64,000 nt of DNA from Thysanoteuthis rhombus (GCA_963457665.1 OY735231.1:31836670-31900669), one strand, 5' to 3'; shown: positions 37,401 through 50,673, counted from the stretch's first letter. Translations and numbers: made by a program. Notes: generated from the sequence alone by a model not told the origin.

Positions 37401-40400
37401 CCGTGCAGATGTTGAGGTTCAGCCATATGCCTTCACCACAAAATCTCTATTTGTGGGACACACAGATTACAAATATTTACGTTGGCAGGTAGGGTTCCTC
37501 TTTCTCCTTTTAACATATTTGGAATGTTATCTGGCCTTCTCTTGGCGTTAACTTCAGAAATCTTATTCAGGCCGTCTTTGAAAAAAAAAATATTCAATGT
37601 TGATTTTTTTCCTTTTTTTTTTTGCAGGAATTTTACTTTGCTCAGTATATTTTTATTCTGTAAAGTTGAATTCAATACAGAAAATTTCACCTTGAAATTA
37701 TGCGACTGTTGGAATCGTAGTCAAAATATACTGTTAAAATGTTTTGCATATATTGCATCCTGTCTCTTGTGCATCCAACTCCATAAAATGTTTTTCAGAA
37801 TTAAATTTTGATCAGTATAGTTACTGTCAAACTACTATCATTGGGTTTTCACTTTATTTTAGTATATAATGACAATAACCAGATTAAAATCCAGTGACAC
37901 AAATAAGAGTGACACAGTGATGTACACAAAAATTGTAAAAATTGATTCCTATTTTTTTGAAGCCCAAGTCTGGTTGATCAGTTTTGCTAAAGTTTGCAAA
38001 TCCCATTTACTGGAAATACTAATAAAGGAGTTGGAATGGGACACGGTTTTGGAATGATATTGTATGGAGAGTGTAATTCTATTTTGTTAACTTTTTAGAT
38101 TTTAATGAAGCAAGGTAGTTTGCCCCTTGCAAAGCCAAGATTATTTGTTATAATTTTGAACCTGCTTAAATCAGTCATTTACTCACATTTTCTCATAAGA
38201 GTATGTTAAGAATTGCAAATATTTTATGGTTTGCTTTTTCTATTTCAGGTTGTTGATACTCCTGGTATTTTGGATCATCCTTTAGAGAACAGGAACACAA
38301 TTGAAATGCAGGCCATTACGGCATTGGCTCATTTAAGAGCTGCAGTTCTTTATGTAATGGATATATCTGAACAGTGCAACCAAACAATTGAGGAACAGGT
38401 TAGAAGAAATCTTTACCTTACATCAGTTGATATATTGCACTTGACCATCCATTTTTTAGATGTTTGATATTCAGTGTTGGAGAAATTGAAAGGATCTTTG
38501 AAATTTAGATCTGTGTTGATAGAAATAGGTTTGTACATGAATATGTGTGTACTTACTTTAGATATATACATTGCTTGTATGACCTGTGGAAATCCCTGGG
38601 TTAATTTAAAAACTATTTTATATAAAATATGTAGATGAAAAATTATTTCAAAGACCATGAGATCTAATACATCCCCAAAAAAGAAAAAAACATCTATAAA
38701 TGTATAGATTATTTAATCTTGTGATTTTCTTGGGGGGGGGGGGTTTACTTATTCAATTAATTATATCTTTTATTATGTATTCTTCATTGATGATAGCAGA
38801 AGTTACAAACAGGAACAAACTGAAAAAGTCACTGTTTATGTAGATTAGTATAGATACATGTGAATACTTTCAGTATGTTGATATTATTTGATACATTCAA
38901 ATGAATCTGTGATTTATTAAGCATTGCAAATAATTTTTTCTCTAAAAAAGATAGGATTCGATTTAACCATCTTTAATCTTTTTTACAGATTGCTCTCTTC
39001 AAAAACATTAAACCATTATTTGTCAACAAACCTCTTTTGGTCTGTGTGAACAAAATTGATGTCATAACCTTTGAGGATTTACCTGAAAACAAAAAGGTAT
39101 TTTCTATGATTTGCTTTTTTTTTTCTCCTTTTCCCTTAAAACCCTGAATCAATTTTAAATCATGGTAAATCAAGGATTGTGTGGCCCTATTTTTGCCTTG
39201 CAACTACTAAGTAATCTTCAATTTTTGCATGATCAAATGTTTTAGAGTATATTTCTGCGTATGCAATAGTCTTTAGAAATGTTTACTTGGATACCGTTCT
39301 AAAATGAGGTCTGTTTCTGTGTGGACATTGGCAGTAACTCTGCTTTTAACATTAAAAAACAGTGTTTAAAGGCGATTACCTGTGGGTGATGGGTTCAATC
39401 CATGGCAGTTATATGAAAGACTTTGACAGATCTCTACTAAGCACTTGGCACAGGAGTAGGATTGAGGGAGCCTGGTGAGGAATAGGCTCTGTCTCTCTAT
39501 ATCATCTAAGACACACCCATGAAAATTTGAGTACCCCTACAACATGTCACAGGGGACCAATAAACCTATACTGAGTTAGTTGACTATGGACTCAGGTTCA
39601 TAGGCCAGGCACACCACATCAGGTCCAAGAACTAGTGTTATACAAACTTCCTTGACAAAATGTATTCAATTTTGGACTGAGAATTAAAATTACAATGAAA
39701 ACAAACAAATGTTGAGATGAAGAAAAAAAAACTAAAATTTTTTTTGCCTTATAAGAGAATATAATTTATATACCTTACTATAAGACTAATAGTTTACATG
39801 CAGACTCTGAGCACTGCTGCTGACTGCAACTCATCCAAGTCCCATAGCTATCCATATCAAGCTTCAGTAGACAGCTTCCTAGTCATAAGCATATTGGGTG
39901 CTGTATACTATTTGCACAGCCATGGGTCTTTTGGTGAAAAAAACTAAGAGCCCATTTTATGTATGGTTTTTTTTTTTCCAATCCTGATATTAAAAGTTCT
40001 ATCTAGCTATCTCTTCTTTTCATTTGTCTTTTTTAAAAAAATTTTTATTATGGCATAAATATGTAGTATTTACTGAATATAACTCAAGTTTTTCTTATCT
40101 CTCATCAACAGGCAGCTATCAAGAGTCTGGAAGAAGACAGTGTGCCTATATTGTTTATGAGTACAGTCACAGAAGATGGTGTGATGAATGTGAAAATGGA
40201 AGTAAGTCCTACTGCTGGTATATTCAACTAAGCTCTTGTGAAATTATCATGACCTATTGGAGGGAAAAAATTGCTATTTATTAAAAGAATGTAATGACCA
40301 AGTTTGTCATTGTTCTCCAACAATATTTCATTGACACAATTTAAAGATCAATTCTTGATGAGATTAACCTTCTTTTGTTATATATATTCTGTAGGTTTAT

Positions 40401-43400
40401 GATACTTCATATATTCTTTTGATCTCGTGGAATTAAAATCAAGAAAGTCGTGTCGATTATCTGCCCTTGATTTTTTTTAGTCGGATTTATTGCACTGGAT
40501 TGCCGAAGTTTAAATATGAATTAGAAGTAAACAATTCGGAGTAAACCATATTATTTGAAAATTACTAATTCAGACCATCTTATACGGAAATGAAACCTAG
40601 AGGAAACATTTGGATTTTGTAAATTATAGCATCTTGTTTTATTCTACTTTCAGGCTTGTGATCGTCTTCTCTCACACAGAGTTGAAACAAAACTCAAACA
40701 ACGGAAAGGTGATATCTTGTCCCGATTAAGGGTTGCTGTACCAAACAAGAGAGATAATAAGGTACGTATTAATATTGAAATTAATTCTGAATATTTCTCG
40801 TGCAAATTATTTGTAGCCAGATCAAAATTCAGTGAATTCACATCTCTTTAGCCAAGTTGGTTGCTGGACTGGTGAATAATAATGTTCGGTTGGTTCGGGT
40901 AATCCTGGAGACGCGCATGAGTTGGAAAGAAATGAGCTGACGTTTTCATTATCCTTCAGTCATGCAAATAATGGGATCTTTTTGATGGGTTGTTTGAGAA
41001 TGAGGTGAAATGTAATGAAAATGTAGAGAATTCTTACTTGGTTTGTGTTGTCATTCCTAGTGTTCAGACAGACTCTTTCTTTCTGGTACTATCAGTACTA
41101 TAACAGCAGGGCAGACTGGACTCTTCAGCCTTCATTGGCGACCAGTGTATTAGATGGTGCAAAGAGTATAGCGCAACTCATGGTGTTCTTGTCATCTACT
41201 GCATCTAGATCTGTTTCCAGCCAGTCTGTCATGTTTCTGGATCCTGCCAGACAGGAATGAGAAAGTAAAACTAATGATGTGTGCACTTGGAGCCAAGTCC
41301 AGTGCAAATTATGCCTTCAGACCCTCTTTAGTTGAGACTGAAGCCATAGTTGTTCTTAGATATAAAGGACAAGTATCATCATCAGCATTGTTACCACACC
41401 ATTTCTACCAAACCAGTCTATGGCTACTTACAGGTGAACAGCTTGTGTGTAAAGAGTTGGGGATGGTCTTTTGTCAAGAGGACATCTTCTGTTAGATATA
41501 TTTCCTATGTCTGTATTTGATCTCTGAGATTTCTGTACAGAGATAAATCAAGCTTTCTGTTTACTTATTGAACTTTAAAGGTAAAGTTTAGACAAATATC
41601 ATTATCATATGACCTAATAGATTATCTAGTGACCCTGCTGAGTTCTTGATTGCATTTCTAAGAGCAATGGGTGCCACTCGGCGGCACACATCCTCTCTGC
41701 AAATGAAAAATTTAAATCGCTTAATCTTGAATTTTACAAACGCCTTGTGATTTTCCTTCAAAATCTTACTATAATTGCCATGTGTCTGCTCAGATTGTCT
41801 ATCCTGGGTTCAATTGCTGGTATGAGCAAAGAGTGAAGGAATAATTTCCCTGGGCACTCAGCAGCTGAGTACATTCTAAGCTGTGTGATTAGGGTAGAGG
41901 TATTCTTTCAATGAACTTGTATCCCACCAAAGGGGTGATCATAAAAACTTGGATCATTGAAATCCTGGTCTCCACCAGACTGGAGACTTTCAAGGATTAT
42001 TAAGCTAATGCATGCAACAGAAACACAGACTTGGTCACTGGCCTCCATACTTCGTAGGGAGTTGTTTCTTATGAGACAGGATGCTGAAGCTCTTTTTTGA
42101 TTGTTGTGTCAATTTTGATTCTTCTCTTGGTTATGAATATTTGGGGATGCTCTATTTATTTTATTTTTTTAATGTTTCTTGTACAATCATTTCCTTAATA
42201 GAAAATATATCTTAGTCATTCTGTGGTCAATTTTAACTTTGTGTTCATATCTGTGTGTTAAATGATATTTGAATTGAGATGTGATGAATTGTGTATTCAG
42301 TAATATCTGTGTTCAATGTAATGATTTAATGGCTGTTTAGAAGGAATTAGCATAAAATATCATCTATTCATTATACAAAAATCAATGGAGAGATCTTTGC
42401 TAGTTAGTTTGCTTATTGTTTATGACAGTTTCTCTTAATTGTTATAACTCTTAAGAACCTAATCCAAGAATCTACCTAGTTATAAATTGGTGAGAAAATG
42501 TCTCTATATTTGTTTGAAGATTCAAGTTTCCTTGCTCAATACACAATGGAAAATGTATGAAATATTATTAAAGTCATTGCAGAACTCAATAAAAATTGTA
42601 CCAAAATTATATGGAGTCACTGTACCTCTCCATTATTCAGTGAATATTGTTCTAGACATTTAATCATCAGTTTTGCTCTACAGTTGATTGATTTTGTTTG
42701 AAATAATTTCCTTTGTTTAGGACCGTCCTCCAACGATCCCTCCAAATATCCTCGAGAAAAGACAACGAATGGAAACAGACGAGGAGAAACCAAAATTGGT
42801 AAGTTGGAAAAGCACTTGTGCCACTATTATCACATTACTAGATGTTCATGTATCCAATGATTTCACTAGTTTGATCTATGAAACGAATGCATCAAAGTTT
42901 TCATTTGTTTTAATTATTATATGTACATAGTGACAAAGCAAATACTGAAAGGGTTATATAGGAAGTAGCAGCAGATGCCATAATTTTATGATTTTGTACT
43001 TCTTTTCACTATCTACTTGAAAAGAAAATATCCAAAATATTTAGATGCTCTACATTTATATTCAACCAAGAATGAACCCTGATTCCTTTTCTTTTCTTTC
43101 TTCTTTTTCTTTCTTCTTTTTGATGCAAAAAAAGAATTAATAAGTGTAGTGAAGACTTACCAGTGCAGAGACATTAATGAATGTGCGTCACCTGCATTTT
43201 TTAATCCCAGTTTTCCCAATTGCATTCGAGACTCTAGATGCTTTGCTTGTTATCAGGATGTGTAATTCTTTGCATGCAGGCAGTTCCCCTGCTGTGCCGC
43301 TGATGGTTGAACAGTTAGTAATAAGTGCGTTGTTAATAGATACCAACAACTGTGTTGACTGTTTCTAATATGACTTCTAGTACCAAACTGTGTCAGTGTT

Positions 43401-44053
43401 TCCTCCATTCCCTTTTGATTGTGGCAATAGTGCTGACTGCTTAGAAGGTGACTTTTCACATTGCATTGTCTGTTTTCTCCAACCCCTTTTGTTTACTACA
43501 ATAAATCTACAATTAGTATCCTAATATCATATCTCTTGACATGGTTGCGAATGGAAAATATAGTCTTTAACCTGGCTTAAGTATAAGTGACTTCAAATAA
43601 CTTGTAGTTATAAGTGAATTCTAATGATAACAAACATTAAAAACAAATTTATTTCCATTTTGGGTGTTGATTCCAGTATTGTTTACATTGTAAGTATTGA
43701 TCAATACTCCAGCTGCTGAGGACTGATGACCACTGTGAAATTTTTATAAATCTGACTGTGGTTCCATAAGACACTTGCCTATCATCCCTGGTGTTGTATA
43801 TTTAAAACCTGATGAGGTTACCAAGATTTCATATCTCTTGGCTCTGACAATTGTCACAGACAGAAAATATAGTCCAACTAATTAATAATTCTTGAGCAGA
43901 ATGCAGATTGAAAATGCATGTTACATATTTTCTGTCTATAAACTATATACATCTTATTGTCTTTTGAGAAACTGACAGGTTTAATAAAATGTATTCTAGT
44001 GAAAATTTCTCAGTTCAACTAGTCTTGATTTATACCTTCTAAAGCATTTTTTT

Positions 44054-44090
<37 letters not shown>

Positions 44091-44405
44091 TTAAATTATT
44101 AGATTTGCAGGTCAAAATGTCTACTAAATATAAGTTTAAAGTGGATGCTTTTTAGAAATTGATGTAAAATAATCTTCAATAGTATATTTTTATGTTAACA
44201 AAATCATGTTTTCATTTTAGATTGGAATTTATCAGACGTTTATATGCTCATTCTAATAACCAATTTAATCAAATTTTGGGTCAAGTAATTTTATTATGTA
44301 GAGCTCTGTTTGCATATATGAGCATGGCAAAATATTAAAGGCTTTTTAAAAAAAATTTTTTATGTTCTATTGTGTCATAACTACAATTGATGTCTTTGTT
44401 TATTT

Positions 44406-44447
<42 letters not shown>

Positions 44448-46322
44448 CTCGTCCAGGAAAAAGATATTGAGCTGGAACTAGGTGATGATTATATCTTGGA
44501 TCTTAGAAGTAAGTATTCTTTTTAGCAGAAAAAAGTGTTATTTATAAAACTACTTTGGGGGTTTGGTTTTGTTTTTTGGTTTTTTTGGTTTTTTTTTTTT
44601 TTGGTTTCTTTTATTCAAATAATGACTTCTCCAGTTATTTCAATACAATTTTTTTTTTTTTTTTTTTTGTATTGTCTGAATTTCATTTTCTTTTTTTCTT
44701 TTTTTTTTACATTGCATGTCTCAAACCCCTAAATAAAACTGTATCTTAACCAAATGTCTCAAAGAAAACCCGTTTAACAATCATTATCAATTTTTGACTC
44801 GTATTTCTAGATTTTATTTGCTTTTGATCGTAATTACTCAGACCGTCAGTCCAGTGATTAAACTGTGCTGGTCGGGGATGGAGAACAAGCTTTGAGCAAG
44901 ACTCAAACTCTCATCCCTTATACCTCTGAAAGCTTGATCATGTACGAGGTATAAGAAACTCAAGTTTGAGTTTCGTGTGCATTTTGAGCAGTTGTGATAA
45001 AAATCACCAAAACTATGAAAAAAAAAAAAAAAAAGGTGCTAGTCAAAAATTCATTATGGTTGACAATGTTTCATTTTGAAAAAAAAATCTAGTAAGATAT
45101 TGTGTGGAATCAATTTCTTTACTGTGCATCTAAATTGGGACGGGGACAGCTTTTTTTTTTCTTTTTTTTTTTTGAGCTGTCCATGATATTTCATGCACAC
45201 ACCTGGACTGTGACCAGTCTAGAGATGACAATAACAAATGTAGTTAAAAATGCATCGAATGATTCGTTCAAAGTGATAAAAACAGCCAATCTTGAAGAAT
45301 TACATGAAATATCAATAACAAATCTGTTGAAAGATATATAATATAAGATTGAATGTACCTACCAAGATTTGAAGACAGTAAGACTGACAAGTTATGGGAG
45401 AAGCCAAAAAATATAAGATTAGAAAAAAAGATTTCTTTATTGGCTGGTTGGTATTTATTAGTTCACTTGCCTGCCTATTATTTTTTTTTTTTTTTTTTTT
45501 TCTTTTTGTTACTCCAAGATTATCTCTTGTTTCTTTCTTTCAGAAAACTGGGATTTGGCTAATCCTGACGAAAAATATGATGTTATGCCTGAAATCTATT
45601 GTGGACGTAATGTTGCTGATTTCATTGATCCAGATATAATGGAGGTAAAGTTTTGTTTTGTTTTTTTTTTTTTTTCATTCTATGCTTGAAGGCATTTAAA
45701 TGCATTCAAGCAATCCATTTCTCTAGACTAATCCATTTTTGATTGAAAATGATCCTACAATTGTTTCAAGTTAAACCATTAGAAACTGGGTGTCCAAATA
45801 CAATAAACAGTTGGAAAACACTCGAAGAGCGTACATCTATGCCAATGTCATAGTCAGAAAAAACTGAACAAGAATGCCAATGTCAGCTCGAGTGACTGTT
45901 GCCCTCCACCTCCATTGAAACTGTATGTTAATTTCCTAATTGATCTTGATGCAAGCAGAAACTACAGCTCGTTTGTAAATTCCTATTCAATAACTAAAAA
46001 TAAATGAAAATCAGTTGATACATAGTTATGATATAGGGGCAGTAATCGGTAGTTTCAATTCTCCATTCTTTCAGATTATTGTCTTGATATATGGAAGGAA
46101 ATTTTCTGAATCCATCACAGTTTATTCTATTCTCTTTTTAGTCCATGCCTCACCCTTCTGCAAAATGTCAAAATTCGTTACGAACTTTGAGATATGGTAT
46201 GGACAAATGAATATCAAGAATTCGGAAAGCTATGAGCATTACCAACTTCTCAAAAGTTCAGAATTCTATCATTAAAAGAAAATTTTACCTAGCTTTCACT
46301 ATCCCTCAAAGTCATCCCTTTG

Positions 46323-46387
<65 letters not shown>

Positions 46388-46528
46388 GTGTACTGTACAG
46401 AGTGAAACAGACTCGGGAGTGAGGTGTTTGGAAGTAAGGTTTATTAATCCTTATAAGTAAATTGTCCATACATGTTTCAGGATTTTTCCCATCATCAGTG
46501 GTGTATGCTGTGTGTATTAGAATGTCCC

Positions 46529-46559
<31 letters not shown>

Positions 46560-49500
46560 GTGATCTCACCAAAGGGCAATGGCCAAAGTTTGTACCATGT
46601 TCGAATTATTCTAACTTCTGGTGTATAAGATATACAGAACCACATTCATGGACCCATTGATTTAGAAACTAGTATTGACTCGTATTACTTACTATAACCC
46701 TCCACAAAGTGTAAATATTCTCACGTATCTATATTTGTTCAGTACATTCTTTATTTTCTCAGTTTTTGAATAGATGTAAGATTTAAATATCTTACTAGAA
46801 CTTGTGAATGTTTTATTGACTACCAGTATTTATTTTTGTAGAAATTGAATGCTCTTGAAAAAGAAGAGGAATTGAGAATTGAGGCTGGTTTCTATGAGCT
46901 TGAGGAAAGTGAAGATGATGATGATTCCAAAACCCTCAAGAAAACTGCTGCCATGTAAGTGTTCTTTATAGGATATAATCCTTGCATTAGATTTATGGGA
47001 CTTATCTAATGCTTACCTTGCTATTAATAAAATCATTTAGCTTTTTGGGGATTGAACCTTATATGGTTCAACATATTTCAATATTGTTTTCTCCAGTTGA
47101 AAGTGTATATTAATCCCATTCTGATAAGTTCTGCCAAAGTTTGAGGTGATTGTTATTCAATGATTTTCGAATACCGTCCTCATCTTGATCAATATTTCAA
47201 CCAGTCTAGTCTCCAACCTTCCCCTGGTGTGTTACTTGATGGATAAAGTTGCTGTTTCCTGTTGATTTTATTTCACTGGGGCTATGAATTCGGTCTCTTG
47301 GCTAAACAGTGCTAGAATTTAGCTGCTTAGTTGAAGATCAGTGTGATGCCATGAAGATAGACTGGAGGATATGAGGTCAAATCCTTGGGGAGGATGCTAG
47401 ATATGACCAAAAACAAGGATGAGAACATTGTTCTTTTTGAGACAAAATAGAATGTTCTATCTGATATATCCTCAAAGATGCGATGTATAGTTGAGGAAAA
47501 TTGGAGCGTGGAACAGGTGAGACATTTGAATGGAAACGAAGATGAAGATGCTAATTTGAAAAGCTCGATGGATAATGAAAGTCATTTTCATTGATAAACT
47601 CTGAACCCATTATTTGCGGATGAGAATTTCAGTCATTAAGATTTTTTGACTTACCCGATAAAATTTCCATTTTATCGTGATTGATGGCAACTCAATTCTA
47701 TCATCTTGCAATGGATGACTATTACTCTTTACCACCTGCCGCAGTTAATGGGTTAATGTTCAACTTATTGGTTTTGGTGGACTCCATGGTATGATGAATA
47801 TAATTTTAAATGTTATTCATTGAAGCAATGCAGATATTTGATAGATAATTGAGACAAAAAGTTAGTGTACTTGAAAACAAGAAATGTTTTCTGAGCTACA
47901 ATACTTGATAATCCAAGAAGTTTCACAATGACATTGTCCCTATTTTTTTCTAATACAGGATCCGAGAGAAAAGAAAAATGATCATCTTAGAATCCAGGGC
48001 CAAGCGTAAAATCAACCGAATACCTCGGCCAAAATCTGCTCCTGGAAATGTTGGAAAACTGGAACAAGATATGGATGACCTTGGTGTTGGACTAGACAGA
48101 GCTGTAAGTTAAACCCAAATTTTTATTTACTTTATACATGAGTGTAGCTGAAACTGCATCTTACCTCAATTTTATTCCCAGGTGTCAAAGAGTTTGAAGA
48201 AGAAAATTCTTTTCACAATATGATGGGATAGAAATCAATTTGTTTGAATAAGGATATTCTTTGATCATAAGTATATTATGATTGGTATTTACTTTTAAAT
48301 TTGCATCAGATAATTGAAGATCTAATCGTCTACATCCATGAAATTTCCATTAGATTCAGCTAACATGGGGTTTATATATCATGTTTTCTGAAGTTCCTTT
48401 CCAAAGATGTAATATTATAAAATTTCACATGAATCATCAGCATATAGTTATAAATTGAAATATTTTGAAATTTTTCTTGTGACAACATTTCTGTACTTAA
48501 TTTTCAGAATAAGAACTACGCTGACCAGAAACCTCGTAGCACATCACGAAAACCCCTGAAGCGAAAGAGAGAAGACTCTGTAGCTGCAGTCAGAGCACGA
48601 AGTTCTTCAAGACCACCAAGGGACGTATCTGGATTAAGAGACACAACTGTATGTATTTCTTTTTTTTTTTTCTTTCTCTCTCTATTTAAGCATTTACATA
48701 GAAATGAATAGACTGAATGATTCTTCAGTCCCAAACTGCATTAAAAAGCACCTTACTTTGAGAATATGTCACTTAGCCTAGATAATGTAAATAAAACAAA
48801 GACAATGAGGTGGCTGCTGGAATCAAACCTTCAACCAATAAGTAGCTGTTTCTATGTAGCACTGATATTACCTTTGAGCTAAATAGGCAGTCGGATACCA
48901 ATATAATAATGGGTGGTCATTTTTTATAGTTTAAATGATGTAATGCATTCTTAATTACTCTGATTATATATTCAACGCTTAATACAAGTGATTTATATGC
49001 ATCTACTCTAATTATATATATATATATATATATATATAGTTTTTTCCAAATCCTGTTGGAATCCATTAATTTTGATTCAGGGGAAGCAACGATTTGCAAT
49101 AAATGAATAGAAAATAAAAACAATTTCGATTTTATTCTATCATTTGTTGACCCCTTTAGAAACTTCTTGGATACATTAATTTGTTTTCAGAAAGTAATCA
49201 CAATTTCCCTGCTATAAATTATAAACCAAACAACTTACCGTGGGACTAGTGTTAAATAGTTCAAAATAACATCTGCATTTAGTTCATCATCTATTGTATC
49301 TAGCTGTGTGTTGTTGATAGTGTATAGTAAAATTTAATCTCAGGGCAGTTAGAGCTATTGCTCCCTGTATGGATTTTAGAGTAATAGCACTGCCTTGCAG
49401 CCAGTGAAAAATCCTGATGCAGTAAAGGCTTTTAAATGCCTTCTATGGTTTGAAAGGTTTCAAAATTGTGATTGTGGTTTAAATATACACCATCTTTTTC

Positions 49501-50582
49501 TGAACACTCAAATCCATCCCAGGGGTCTATGACTGCTGGAACATATGTGTACCGTAGATGCCTATTAAAAATCTGTGGGGACATTCTAATTCTGACTTCG
49601 CACACCTTTAGGTTAATCTGGAAACTGAAGGAACGAATTGCTTTTTTGTTGGATGTGATTCAAATATTCAGAAATATCCCACAAGTTTTTTTATGCTCTG
49701 AAAGACTGCTAGTGATATTTTCTGCTCAAATATTTTGAGGGTGTTGCACATTCAGTCATTTCTTTCATTTTAATAAGTTCATTACTTACCAATTGTGCAA
49801 CTGTTAGCATTTCAAACTCAAAATCTGCGAACTAAGGTCGAATTTTATTTGTGGTTATCCCTACACTCTATTACTAGATATTCAGAGGCTGGGTAAATTA
49901 TCTATTTTCTGGAATAGAAATTTGGTATACATGAATATTACCTGACAAGTTTTTACTGTCAAGGGAGGTAATAAAAATAAGAAAATTGATTACCTCCCTG
50001 GATGTGGTCACCTAAGGATCATTGTTATGAAAAATGGCTGGTCAACGGAGTGCTCCAACCACATTTGTGGAAAAGTTAATAATTCAATTTTATTAGAGGT
50101 ATTTAAAATAATTTTGGATTTGTTCGTGTGTTGCAGTATCAATATGAGGTTAGTTCTGGAAAATTTAAATACCAAAGGGAATAATCAAATTTCCTATAAT
50201 TACCTCCCTTGACAAAAAATTTGTCAGATTCAAGATGCTATAAGTTATATATACTCAGAAATTTAATGGCTTAGAAAAACCTGTTTGAAATACACATTGT
50301 TATTTGATAAAATGCAGCTGGTATTACTTGGAATCTTGAAGTTTTACATTAATTGCATAGAACTCATTAATTTTGAGAGTTGTATTATGTAACCTGCTAT
50401 CTAATGTTTCCTTTTTCTTTTTTAACTAGATGGTTGCAAAGGTCCGAAAGATAGCAAGAAAAGCCATCAAGCCTTTCACTATGGATGGCCGAAAGGGTGA
50501 ATCTGACCGACATGTTCATGATTTGAAGCCAAAGCATCTGTTTTGTGGAAAACGGGGTATTGGAAAGACACAGCGACGATAA
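26556..50582 (+). CDS. GTPBP4: GTPBP4/NOG1, nucleolar GTP-binding protein 1, complete 17-exon gene
   Basis: Essential GTPase that binds pre-60S ribosomal particles in the nucleolus and nucleus and helps mature the peptidyl-transferase and 25S/28S rRNA regions. Coding exons: 26556-26603, 29271-29441, 32834-32937, 34399-34482, 35866-36019, 37396-37488, 38249-38398, 38989-39096, 40112-40201, 40654-40761, 42721-42798, 44457-44508, 45544-45644, 46842-46954, 47959-48103, 48508-48648, 50430-50582. All introns are GT-AG, all phases fit, and the total is 1893 nt, 630 aa plus stop (human about 634 aa). Seen: start [17 protein letters not shown]-loop GFPNVGKS at residues 175-182; DTPG at 221-224; NKID at 289-292; basic C-terminus ending KTQRR. 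Every exon aligns to remembered human GTPBP4 without gaps that break motifs. The start ATG lies in acatcATGG. No frameshift or internal stop was found, so the gene looks functional. Confidence 0.97.
27795..28240 (+). repeat. Degenerate tandem repeat in GTPBP4 intron 1, about 4 units
   Basis: Units of about 90-120 bp share (t/c)ctggac(c)aa(a/g)tt, atatcaatc(c/t), gatatagctgagaaaat, gatattaa and cattactagttgtgg. Unit anchors lie near 27853, 27959, 28048 and 28169. Confidence 0.6.
32567..32642. repeat. TG/TA compound microsatellite in GTPBP4 intron 2
   Basis: TGTGTG, (GTAT)n, (TA)n, then (TG)n. Confidence 0.9.
35866..40201 (+). CDS. GTPBP4: GTPBP4 exons 5-9: GTPase core (residues 158-334)
   Basis: Exon 5 (35866-36019) starts inside the arginine codon before [15 protein letters not shown] and ends with the P-loop [13 protein letters not shown]. 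Exon 6 (37396-37488) codes [19 protein letters not shown], containing the switch I threonines. Exon 7 (38249-38398) opens with [13 protein letters not shown] (G3) and continues [20 protein letters not shown]. Exon 8 (38989-39096) carries NKID (G4), with I in place of the C of human NKCD. Exon 9 (40112-40201) codes the STVTEDGV strand, the expected G5 area (human STLTEEGV). Exons 6 to 9 all begin in phase 0. All residues needed for nucleotide binding are present. Confidence 0.96.
39355..39625 (+). repeat. Probable SINE in GTPBP4 intron 8
   Basis: A GC-richer block in the intron. Contains gcgattacctgtgggtgatgg, then gggttcaatcc (B-box consensus GGTTCAATCC) near 39390, followed by a body of about 230 nt. 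No cloverleaf; the A box is weak. Confidence 0.45.
40654..50582 (+). CDS. GTPBP4: GTPBP4 exons 10-17: NOGCT region and basic C-terminal tail (residues 335-630)
   Basis: Exon 10 (40654-40761) codes [19 protein letters not shown]. Exon 12 (44457-44508, only 52 nt) and exon 13 (45544-45644) give [19 protein letters not shown] and [14 protein letters not shown], the NOGCT signature region. Exon 14 has an acidic run (EESEDDDDS) and exon 15 a lysine/arginine-rich run. Exon 16 includes [10 protein letters not shown] and [13 protein letters not shown], and exon 17 (50430-50582) gives [19 protein letters not shown], matching human ADRHVFDMKPKHLLSGKR. The basic tail is a plausible nucleolar targeting region. 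This part diverges more than the GTPase core, as expected for the family. Confidence 0.95.
41040..41480. repeat. GC-richer insert in GTPBP4 intron 10, unassigned
   Basis: About 440 nt, distinctly less AT-rich than the flanking intron, open in short frames (71 and 73 aa) without recognised domains. Probably a repeat body; no terminal repeats seen. Confidence 0.3.
41785..42075 (+). repeat. Probable SINE in GTPBP4 intron 10
   Basis: ctgggttcaattgctgg near 41807 fits a B box; the following block of about 250 nt is GC-richer than the intron. A box not clear. Confidence 0.35.
44409..44448 (+). repeat. 39-nt poly(T) tract just before the exon 12 acceptor of GTPBP4
   Basis: An unbroken T-run ends 8 nt before the AG at 44455-44456, so it serves as, or overlaps, the polypyrimidine tract. 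Confidence 0.9.
46323..46385. repeat. TG/TA microsatellite in GTPBP4 intron 13
   Basis: (GT)n followed by 21 TA units; a second TA/CA run lies at 46530-46559, and the 145 nt between them read like a retroelement 3' end (reverse complement: gatgatgggaaaaatcctgaa, acatgtatggac). Confidence 0.9.
48755..48905 (-). mobile_element. tRNA-derived SINE in GTPBP4 intron 16
   Basis: The reverse complement has CTATTTAGCTCAAAGGTAAT (A-box region), GTGCTACATAGAAACAGCTAC, GAAGGTTTGATTCCAGCAGCC (B-box region) and a tail with tttatttacattatctaggc. Same subfamily as 4545-4680 by order of segments and tail. Confidence 0.65.
49942..50227. mobile_element. MITE of about 286 bp with CTGACAA / GGGAGGTAAT ends, GTPBP4 intron 16
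   Basis: The left end ctgacaagtttttactgtca then agggaggtaat; the reverse complement of the right end reads ctgacaaattttttgtca then agggaggtaat. A further inverted copy attacctccct lies at 49988-49999, making a nested hairpin at the left end. Inserted about 200 nt before the exon 17 acceptor. Confidence 0.7.
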
Positions 50583-50667
50583 ACTGGGCTTAGGACAATT
50601 CATTGGCACATCTTTGATTGGACAGTTGAAAAGGCGTTTTTTCATCTGCAAAAAAGTTGCCTCTGTG

Positions 50668-50673
50668 AATAAA
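50668..50673 (+). terminator. Poly(A) signal of GTPBP4
   Basis: AATAAA lies 85 nt after the GTPBP4 stop codon, in an A/T-rich stretch. It is the first canonical hexamer downstream, so the 3' UTR is probably about 100-110 nt. Cleavage site not determined. Confidence 0.6.

Noticed and set aside
44830-44980. tRNA-like or palindromic repeat in GTPBP4 intron 12
   Set aside because: Short inverted matches (actcaaact / agtttgagt) only; no consistent head or borders.
26604-50429. Intronic snoRNAs in GTPBP4
   Set aside because: Ribosome-biogenesis genes often host C/D snoRNAs, but I found no RTGATGA and CTGA pair with a terminal stem at fitting distance. A covariance-model scan would be decisive.
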